Assembly (NCBI GenBank): GCA_937924555.1
Contig: CALDSN010000045.1
Coordinates: 1 to 31,000 of the forward strand
Length of the DNA: 31,000 bases
Origin: an uncultured bacterium
Lineage (GTDB): Bacteria; Cloacimonadota; Cloacimonadia; Cloacimonadales; Cloacimonadaceae
Direction of reading: 5' to 3'
Shown here: positions 26,001-31,000 of the stretch, in pieces
Layout: each line of letters starts with the position of its first letter
Numbering within the stretch: the first letter of the stretch is position 1
Position numbers and translations under genes: made by a program
Notes under the pieces: model-generated
What the model was told of the DNA's origin: nothing
The model's input: only the letters and a program-made list of their open reading frames with translations
Databases searched by the model: none

Positions 26001-26186
26001 CTGTGTCTCAATTTCACGTGGTCCGGCACCGGGATACACAGCTTGAATTGACACAAAGGGAACCTGGACATCAGGCATTAGGTTAAGCGGCATGCCTATG
26101 TAACCTAGTATCCCAAAGACCACGAACACCAAAATACCCATGGTAACGAGCACCGGGCGTTCAATAGATAGTTTAGATAGAAACAT
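23100..26186 (-). CDS. RND (AcrB/HAE1-type) multidrug efflux transporter
   Basis: The inner-membrane pump of a tripartite efflux system. The 1028-residue product has the standard plan: helix 1 near 11-31, a periplasmic porter loop (about 40-335), helices 2-6 (about 340-490), a further helix near 535-552, a second periplasmic loop (about 560-855), and helices 8-12 (about 862-1015). PNLMPDV-type and FPxxD-type loop starts are present (LNLMPDV, LFPTIDKG). In helix 4, where AcrB has the proton-relay pair D407/D408, this protein has S405/N406 (GILVSNSVVVLENI), and helix 10 has GIVVNNAI instead of the AcrB lysine. The gene follows the adaptor after 11 bases. Confidence 0.95.
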   Translation of the reverse strand: MFLSKLSIERPVLVTMGILVFVVFGILGYIGMPLNLMPDVQVPFVSIQAVYPGAGPREIETQVTKKLEDAISTVSQIDYVQSYSMESVSIVFIAFELGKDVDIANQEVKDKVDAILRDLPSGTEKPVIQKFDISSQPFMDIVLSGNLSGKDLYELADLKIKDRLAQIQGVAQVSMTGGTKRQVEVRLDNRTVYENQLSLPMLTQILAAQNMDMPAGNFNRGSQEYSVRLKGEYQSLEELNEAEIPTRFGAKKLNSLAQVIDGNEEVRSRATYFNVPANKVEDNIIRLSLTKSSDGNVVNIAKEVRKRLPDMQKGLPKGVELNVIRDDSDFTKATVDDTMGNIWMGIILTGLVLFLFQHDLRSTLIVALSMPISIISTFVFLRMAGFTLNVMTLMGLSTSVGILVSNSVVVLENIFRHKDMGNSRRVAAEVGTSEITVAVLASTLTNIVVFLPIASMTSMIGQFFKEFALTVTFATVFSLISAFTITPMLASMIIPEGKHDSRFGLKFDAWFNKFSTFYSRFLTNVLKSHKRSLGIMVITVFVLIASLALFPVVGMELFPTIDKGTISIKVELPQGFNLDHTAKVLQEINNRVAKHKEIEHIVTSLGSQGMIDTGTNLASADLTLVDLKERTLSSNDLVNILTKELADIPNAKIKVSMGAGMVGGRGSAVEFFLQGQDNDRLEQLKNEVFNAIKDTPGLSNLDTSTRSGRAELTLYPNRAKMAEIGATVYDIALALRTSVEGMVSTQYREAGNQYDIKISLTEEAIDSPDKIMNLSIPINGGNYLVSQLADVRFAPGINKITHRDRYKSVQFSSDIAKGSNLGAVTGGIKERLAKVNLPTGYQVVWGGDAEMMGETAVDMLRTFILAVLLTYMLLAAILESFAQPLLILATVPLALIGVVLALLMTGQALNIFSMMAIIMLVGIVVNNAILLLDYTNVKRVEGYSAHDALIEAGEMKLKPIIMSTLAIIIGMMPMALGIGGSGKEFRQSMGVVSIGGLVVSTFLTLIIIPAFYYLTTRSSEKAKQTTEI

Positions 26187-26197
26187 AGTGGTGTTCC

Positions 26198-27217
26198 TTA
26201 TTCGATTACGCGTAACTTGGCATTATCGGTCAGCATATTCATACCTTCGGTGACAAGTAGGTCACCGATATTTAAACCGGAGATGACTTCAAAATCCAAG
26301 GTGCTGTCCAATCCTGTCTCAATGGGGGTTTTAACTGCTTTATTTGCGTTATTAACCCAAACGAACTTATTTCCATTCTCGTAGCTGATCAATTCTCTGG
26401 GGATTACAATCACGTTTGGTTTGGCAAGTGTTTCAATATTCACTTCGGCTGTAACACCATAGTTTATCTTCTTGTTAATCCCGGGGAATTGCACCTCAAC
26501 CCGGAAAGCCTTGCTGTTTGCATCCATAGCCAAAGAAATGTCCTTAACTTTTCCATTTATCGTCTGGTCTAACCAGGTAGCAGTTGCTTTCATACCCTTC
26601 TTAAGCTTGGTGATATCCGATTCAGGAACCATAATAACTGCCTTGTAGCCATTAGTTGAAGCGACAGTGAACAGCTCTTTTCCCGGGAATACCTTTTCGC
26701 TGGGGTTGACCATCATTGCAGTAATGACTCCGCTAATAGGGGCGCGGACGTTTATCATCTGCTCACTTGATTGCAGATTGGCTCTTGCCACCTGATACTG
26801 TGTTTCCACATTCTCCAAATCCTGTCTGCTGATGGCACCCTTCTCATTAAGGCGTTTCATGCGTTCATATACTGCCTTGATGCTATTAAATGCACTGGTA
26901 GCTTGCTCGAATTGAGCTGCAGGTGTATTAGCAGGAAAGCTTATGATTACCTGATCCTTAACAACTCTATCTCCAACCTTGGCATTAATTTTGGTTATGA
27001 TGTCCGACACCATTGCTGTCTGGGTGGATTCTTCACTACCGCTAAGAACGGCGTTGTATTTCAATTCCTGATGAAATGTTGAAGTCTCCACGCTGGTTTG
27101 ACGAACAGGGATTCCTTCTTCATTCTGTATTTGTTCCATGTTTTTGCTGTCATCTTGTTTCTTACCACAGGCAAAGAGCAACAGCATAATGAGTATAATG
27201 CCTAAGTATTTCTTCAT
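26198..27217 (-). CDS. Efflux periplasmic adaptor lipoprotein (HlyD/MFP family)
   Basis: This protein bridges the RND pump and the TolC channel. From the ATG at 27217 it has 339 residues, with a lipoprotein signal peptide ending LLLFAC and the lipidated C17. A short coiled-coil hairpin follows (about 95-145), then a lipoyl half-motif INVRAPISGVITAMMVNPSEKV-type segment (VRAPISGVI) and beta-barrel domains to the end. An upstream in-frame ATG at 27229 overlaps the tolC stop, but GGAGAG lies directly before the second ATG, which also begins a proper signal peptide. I therefore chose 27217. Confidence 0.93.
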   Translation of the reverse strand: MKKYLGIILIMLLLFACGKKQDDSKNMEQIQNEEGIPVRQTSVETSTFHQELKYNAVLSGSEESTQTAMVSDIITKINAKVGDRVVKDQVIISFPANTPAAQFEQATSAFNSIKAVYERMKRLNEKGAISRQDLENVETQYQVARANLQSSEQMINVRAPISGVITAMMVNPSEKVFPGKELFTVASTNGYKAVIMVPESDITKLKKGMKATATWLDQTINGKVKDISLAMDANSKAFRVEVQFPGINKKINYGVTAEVNIETLAKPNVIVIPRELISYENGNKFVWVNNANKAVKTPIETGLDSTLDFEVISGLNIGDLLVTEGMNMLTDNAKLRVIE

Positions 27218-27228
27218 TGTTCTCTCCA

Positions 27229-28602
27229 TTATAAGCTAATACCAATTGATTTCTTAAGGTTGCGATCTGCCGATATAATCTGGTATATCGACTGATAGTA
27301 TTGCAGTTTGATTGCTTGGAGCATTATCTGTGCATCGAACACTTCAAGTTGAATGCCAACCTGGTTGTCATAACGCACTTGAGCCAGCTCTAAGCTACGC
27401 TCAGCTAATCTGATATTCTGTGTTTGAACATCGTAGTTCTGCTTTGCATTCTGTAAATTCTGGTGGTTTTGTGTTATTTGTAAGGTTATCAATTCCTCCG
27501 CATCACGCTGCTTCAGCTTGGCTTGAAGATGATCATGTTTGGCGTAGTTTCGTTTGGACGTATTGGAGAATCCGGTGAACAGCGGAATCTGGAAACCAAT
27601 TCCCACTCCATACTTAGAACCAAAATCACTGGCTTCAATACCATAACTATCAGCTGCAGTAAACAGAGAATAGTCAGCACTAAGAGCTATATTGGGCAGA
27701 TAGTTACCCTTTACTGCATTATACTTTATCTTCATAATCTGGGTGTTAATATCTGCTAACTCAAGCTCAATCCTATTAGCTAAACCGCGAGAGATTGCTG
27801 CGTCCAAACTGATATCAAAGCTTTCCGGCAAGACAAAATCTCCCTCTGGAATGATGCTTCTATCTTCGGTCCCAATTTGTTTACGGAAGGCAGATAGAGC
27901 AAGATTGTATTGATTTTCTGCAGCCAGCACTTGCGGCTGAAGTTTTGCCACTTCCAGTCGGGCACGTAACACATCAAACTCGGATACCTGACCTTCGCCC
28001 GAAAACAGTTCCACCCTTTCAAGGTGTTTGGTTGCCAAGCGGAGACCATCTTGCTGTACTTCCCAGAGCTTTCTTGCCAACAAGCATTGATAAAAGAGCT
28101 CAGTTGTTTGCAGAGTAACTTCCTGCTCTGTCAAGTTGTAGCGCAGCTTTTGTACACTACGGAAACGATCCACCGCACGTATTCCATTGATAAGCTTTCC
28201 ACCAAGGAACAGAACCTGATCCATCTTCATCTGCAAGGCAAAAGAGCCTTCCTTAACGGGGGATGAAGGTATCATCGAGTTTACCACGTTCTCAATTACA
28301 GCCGAGAGGTACTGATCATTATCAGTTGCAGCGGCATCCAATCCTCCGGAAAAACTTACCTGCGAAGGAACAGCTGAATCCGGCAAATAAGTTGTTGAAA
28401 GGTTATATGCTCCTTGCAAGTTTAACTGAGGTAAAAGTGATCCTTTTACGTCCTTGTAGGTTTGCTCTGCTTTGTATACATCTTCTTGAGCCATCAACAG
28501 CTCTTTGTTGTTTCTCTTAGCTTGGTTGATACTCTCATCCAAGCTGATACCCCACAGCATTGCGAACAGCATAAAGGGGGCGATGATTAGGCTTTTCTTC
28601 AT
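27229..28602 (-). CDS. TolC-family outer membrane efflux protein
   Basis: The outer-membrane channel of the tripartite pump. From the ATG at 28602 the product has 457 residues, with a signal peptide at about 1-18 (MKKSLIIAPFMLFAMLWG) and two halves of the outer membrane efflux protein repeat, with long alpha-helical coiled-coil stretches (about 20-75 and 170-260; 310-455). The frame opens 21 codons earlier, but that leader is not signal-like. GAGGT eight bases before the chosen ATG supports the shorter form. It is followed by the adaptor and the pump with overlapping or near-abutting ends. Confidence 0.93.
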   Translation of the reverse strand: MKKSLIIAPFMLFAMLWGISLDESINQAKRNNKELLMAQEDVYKAEQTYKDVKGSLLPQLNLQGAYNLSTTYLPDSAVPSQVSFSGGLDAAATDNDQYLSAVIENVVNSMIPSSPVKEGSFALQMKMDQVLFLGGKLINGIRAVDRFRSVQKLRYNLTEQEVTLQTTELFYQCLLARKLWEVQQDGLRLATKHLERVELFSGEGQVSEFDVLRARLEVAKLQPQVLAAENQYNLALSAFRKQIGTEDRSIIPEGDFVLPESFDISLDAAISRGLANRIELELADINTQIMKIKYNAVKGNYLPNIALSADYSLFTAADSYGIEASDFGSKYGVGIGFQIPLFTGFSNTSKRNYAKHDHLQAKLKQRDAEELITLQITQNHQNLQNAKQNYDVQTQNIRLAERSLELAQVRYDNQVGIQLEVFDAQIMLQAIKLQYYQSIYQIISADRNLKKSIGISL

Positions 28603-28635
28603 TTGTATGACCTCAACTATCTGATTAAAAGGGTG

Positions 28636-28665
28636 AATTAACTTCTTACTCAATTTATGTGTCAA
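28636..28665 (-). promoter_or_regulatory. Candidate promoter of the tolC-adaptor-RND-nfu operon
   Basis: On the minus strand TTGACA (28665-28660), an 18-base spacer and TTAATT (28641-28636) precede the tolC ATG by about 35 bases. A second TTGACA is at 28704-28699. No copy of the TetR palindrome seen at 29451-29463 is visible here, so readthrough from tetR is an alternative source of transcription. Confidence 0.45.
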
Positions 28666-28733
28666 TTTTCCGAATCAAGCTCTTGAAAGAAGAAATACTG
28701 TCAAGAACATAAACGTTAACTTGATACGCTGCT

Positions 28734-29414
28734 TCAAACCATGATGTGGTTGATAATGGCATTCCACATATTTTCCATCATCTTAATGAAGTCCAGATTC
28801 TTCAATTCCAACAATACTTGGCAATCGGGTCGCTCTTGAACAGCAAGATTATGATGTGGGGATTGAGATACACGTTCCATAAGATTAATCGTGCCAATAC
28901 TGCTCATCCACAGTGATAGTGCAATTTCGATGGGGTTAGTATCCGGTTTGAACACACCCACCTCTATGCCCTCAATAATGGGCTTACATACAATTTCCCA
29001 TATTCTGTTGTTACCGGATGCCAAGTCATAGCTTATCTCATATTTCTCGAACACTACTTCGTCCACCGGCTCTAATCTGTTTAGCATTTTTAAATAGTCC
29101 GGGAACTTCAGATAGAAATCCACATAAGCTCTGCCCATGGCATGGAGGTTTTCTGTGCAAGTATTCTCTGCCTTCTGTGATGCTTCGATAATGTTGCAAA
29201 ACTCATCTACCACAATTAGCAATACAGCCAAAAACAACTCTTCCTTGTTCTTAAAATAGAGATACAGCGTTGCCTTGCTAAGCTCGGCATGCTTGGCAAT
29301 ATCTTCCATGGTTGCACTCTCCAGTCCTTTGGTGCAAAACACATGGGAAGCAGCTGAGATTATATCCTCTCTACGCTGTTCTTTTTCTTGCATCCTTCTT
29401 TCAAGGATTCCCAT
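28734..29414 (-). CDS. TetR-family transcriptional regulator
   Basis: A 226-residue repressor-type protein. The N-terminal domain (about 12-60) has the TetR helix-turn-helix, TMEDIAKHAELSKATLYLYFKNKEEL, with the recognition helix at about 46-54. The remainder is an all-helical ligand domain with no recognisable subfamily. It is encoded just upstream of, and on the same strand as, the tolC-adaptor-RND genes, the usual place for a local efflux repressor. A GGAG ribosome site precedes the ATG. A perfect 13-bp palindrome overlaps its promoter (29451-29463), so autorepression is likely. Confidence 0.94.
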   Translation of the reverse strand: MGILERRMQEKEQRREDIISAASHVFCTKGLESATMEDIAKHAELSKATLYLYFKNKEELFLAVLLIVVDEFCNIIEASQKAENTCTENLHAMGRAYVDFYLKFPDYLKMLNRLEPVDEVVFEKYEISYDLASGNNRIWEIVCKPIIEGIEVGVFKPDTNPIEIALSLWMSSIGTINLMERVSQSPHHNLAVQERPDCQVLLELKNLDFIKMMENMWNAIINHIMV

Positions 29415-29450
29415 AACTTATCTCCAGACAATAACTATCAGTCATATCGC

Positions 29451-29463
29451 TGACCGACGGTCA
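29451..29463. promoter_or_regulatory. Predicted TetR operator (perfect palindrome)
   Basis: TGACCG-A-CGGTCA is a perfect 13-bp inverted repeat of the kind bound by TetR-family dimers. It lies one base downstream of the tetR -10 box and so would cover the transcription start. It is 37 bases upstream of the tetR ATG. Confidence 0.75.
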
Positions 29464-29464
29464 C

Positions 29465-29493
29465 CAATTAGAGAGGGGGACATATTCTGTCAA
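29465..29493 (-). promoter_or_regulatory. Predicted tetR promoter
   Basis: On the minus strand TTGACA (29493-29488), a 17-base spacer and TAATTG (29470-29465) form a good housekeeping promoter, with the palindromic operator immediately downstream. Confidence 0.65.
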
Positions 29494-29598
29494 GCGGTAA
29501 TTCAGTCGTTTCGGTTATACTCTATCTTTGTAGTTTCTGCTTGTCCTGCAAAACTATAGTACTTAGTGCTTTACTATCCTGATACAAAGTTCCTTGCT

Positions 29599-29666
29599 TC
29601 AATTGCGGAATCAATACGCACTTATTACGCTGTTTGTCCGCAATAAGTACGCAATGATAGCGTAAT
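29599..29666 (-). repeat. Dispersed 68-bp palindromic repeat, copy 3 (inverted)
   Basis: Read on the minus strand it gives ACGCTATCATTGCG then TACTTATTGCGGACAAA, nearly identical to the left two thirds of copy 1; the right arm is more diverged. It lies in the intergenic space between tetR and the ASH-domain gene. Confidence 0.82.
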
Positions 29667-29898
29667 AGCAGCAAGAGAAAGGTAAGACTATTGAAGAAAA
29701 TATTCCTTGACCGCTTTTCACAAACATTATACTGTGCGTTTGTGATCGCTGGAGAGTTTTTTGTCCATAGCGACGCTGTTATACAGTGTGAACAAGTCCC
29801 GCTTTATTAGTGTTTGAGTTAGTTTGTGTGTATAAGCCATCTTGTCCTCATCCGCTGAGATGAATAAGTTATTCAAATTATAACGAATGGGAGGATAT

Positions 29899-31000
29899 AT
29901 GAAACTTTCCGTTACCAAGTTGGTTTTGGTAGTATTGTTTTATGTCTTTTTTGTTTATGCCGGAGCGCAAGTATTGAATATTACCCCAAATCCTGTTACC
30001 TTTGGTTCAGTAAATATGGGAATGAGTGATATGAGATCCGTAACTTTGAGTACCTCGGAGGAAGCCGGAGTAGTGATAAACGACCTGGGCTTATCAGGAG
30101 ATTTTGCTTTCTCTATTATGGGTGCCCCAGGCGTTCCCTTCACCCTCTATCCTTCAGATCCTGTGATGTTCGATATCATGTTCTCACCGATGAGCGTTGG
30201 GATGGCTACTGCAATGTTGATTGTCAGCCCCAGCGGTTATCCCACACAAAGCGTTGATGTGAGTGGTATGGGTGATCCAACTGGGGGTATGGATCCGGCG
30301 ATGCTCAATTACCCAGACACTTATGATTTTGGTACTTGGGACGTGGGTTCGACCGGAACGGGAGAGATTGAAGTACGCTTAACATCAGAATGGGCTGGGA
30401 TGTATGGCACAGGGCAGATTAACAATGTAACATTAGCCGGATCGTCGGATTTCAGCTTGGGCATAACGACTAATACCACCACCAGTACTGCGGTGTCTTT
30501 TCCTTATTCTCTTAATTCGGATGATAATGTAATGATACAAGTACTTTATAGCCCATCTGATGCAGGGGAGGACTATGCTACTCTGGAGTTTGAAACAACA
30601 GATTTTCGCCTGTACCAAGTTTCTCTAAGTGGATTTGGGAGTATGCTTGCCCCGCATATTGTTTTAGACCCCAACAGTCTGGTTATCCAAACCCAGGAAG
30701 AAGCCTATACTTCTTCATATTTCGATATATTTAATACCGGAGCTGCGGATTTGACCTTTGCAAATAGCACCTATGGCTTTCCGAGTTGGATTAGTTTGGA
30801 TGTGACAGAGGGAACGGTAGCCCCTGGGGGATCATATAGAATAGGGGTGAATGTAAACACCGAGGGTGTAATTGCCGACAACTATAGCTATTTGTTGCAT
30901 ATAACAACCAACGACCCGGATATGGCAGATCAAACTATTATGATAACGGTGGTGGTGGATGCCTTGCCGATTGTAGTAGATTTCTCAAGATCGGAAGAGC
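29899..31000 (+). CDS. Secreted protein with ASH-like/choice-of-anchor D domains, partial at 3' end
   Basis: The N-terminal 363 codons of a secreted structural protein. Residues 1-23 form a signal peptide (basic MKLSVTK, hydrophobic core, AGA). The next part (about 24-135) begins ITPNPVTFGSVNMG and ends VDVSGMG, the pattern of choice-of-anchor D / ASH-type immunoglobulin-like domains; a second copy spans about 140-250 (YDFGTWDVG ... VSLSGFG). A third, BACON-like segment (about 255-352) has PSWISLDVTEGTVAPGGS and ITTNDPD. Such proteins often end in a type IX sorting domain, but the 3' end is missing. GGGAGG precedes the ATG. The final 13 bases (30988-31000) appear to be sequencing adapter, so the last codons are not biological. 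Confidence 0.85.
   Translation, partial: MKLSVTKLVLVVLFYVFFVYAGAQVLNITPNPVTFGSVNMGMSDMRSVTLSTSEEAGVVINDLGLSGDFAFSIMGAPGVPFTLYPSDPVMFDIMFSPMSVGMATAMLIVSPSGYPTQSVDVSGMGDPTGGMDPAMLNYPDTYDFGTWDVGSTGTGEIEVRLTSEWAGMYGTGQINNVTLAGSSDFSLGITTNTTTSTAVSFPYSLNSDDNVMIQVLYSPSDAGEDYATLEFETTDFRLYQVSLSGFGSMLAPHIVLDPNSLVIQTQEEAYTSSYFDIFNTGAADLTFANSTYGFPSWISLDVTEGTVAPGGSYRIGVNVNTEGVIADNYSYLLHITTNDPDMADQTIMITVVVDALPIVVDFSRSEE
30988..31000 (+). other. Sequencing adapter remnant at contig end
   Basis: AGATCGGAAGAGC is identical to the first 13 bases of the standard Illumina TruSeq adapter and lies exactly at the end of the window. A chance match at this position is very unlikely, so these bases should not be read as genome. 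Confidence 0.9.

Larger units (their letters stand above)
29415..29898. other. Intergenic region between divergent tetR and ASH-domain genes
   Basis: This 484-base gap holds the tetR promoter and operator (29451-29493), one copy of the palindromic repeat (29599-29666) and, before 29899, an AT-rich stretch where the promoter of the plus-strand gene should be. I see no convincing gene in it. Confidence 0.6.

Noticed and set aside
29727..29918. 63-codon minus-strand frame before the ASH-domain gene
   Set aside because: It would begin with TTG inside the signal peptide coding region of the opposite gene and lacks a ribosome site or recognisable product.

Overview
The window looks like about 31 kb of chromosome from an uncultured, Gram-negative-type (diderm) bacterium, recovered as a short-read contig. 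It carries lipid A synthesis (lpxB), a complete tolC/adaptor/RND efflux set, a secreted C25 (gingipain-type) protease ending in a type IX-like sorting domain, and GH57/GH133 glycogen enzymes. This combination fits the Fibrobacteres-Chlorobi-Bacteroidetes neighbourhood, and Candidatus Cloacimonadota is my best guess. That placement is an inference from gene content, not a measured phylogeny. The last 13 bases are identical to the common Illumina adapter prefix, so the right edge is probably a true contig end with adapter read-through.

Layout. (1) 1-3984, minus: a C25 protease gene, then a sirtuin deacylase gene that starts inside the protease stop codon and runs off the left edge. (2) 4310-6893, plus: secD-secF, closed by a bidirectional terminator. 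(3) 6971-10773, minus: a DUF985 cupin, a PIN-PhoH ATPase and an alanine racemase with an unusual 260-residue C-terminal extension; tRNA-Leu(CAG) lies just upstream. (4) 11148-14350, minus: a small exporter, lpxB, a DUF374 acyltransferase and an eight-helix membrane protein, all with overlapping genes. (5) 14653-22622, plus: a tightly packed six-gene run of glycogen debranching enzyme, glycosyltransferase, GH57 glucanohydrolase, sigma-54-type response regulator, YbbR-domain protein and TsaD. (6) 22855-29414, minus: a TetR regulator with its own palindromic operator, tolC, a lipoprotein adaptor, an RND pump and a small NifU-type Fe-S protein, ended by a clear intrinsic terminator. (7) 29899 to the end, plus: the start of a secreted protein with ASH-like/choice-of-anchor domains.

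Beyond the genes, three intergenic regions (near 4.1, 11.1 and 29.6 kb) each hold one copy of a 68-bp imperfect palindrome, a dispersed REP/MITE-like family. A different, overlapping-hairpin structure lies after tsaD. I found no transposase, integrase, CRISPR array, rRNA or defence island. Most of the window is core-genome material. The least ordinary items are the palindrome family, the racemase extension, the RND pump lacking the usual membrane aspartate, and the regulator embedded in the glycogen run.
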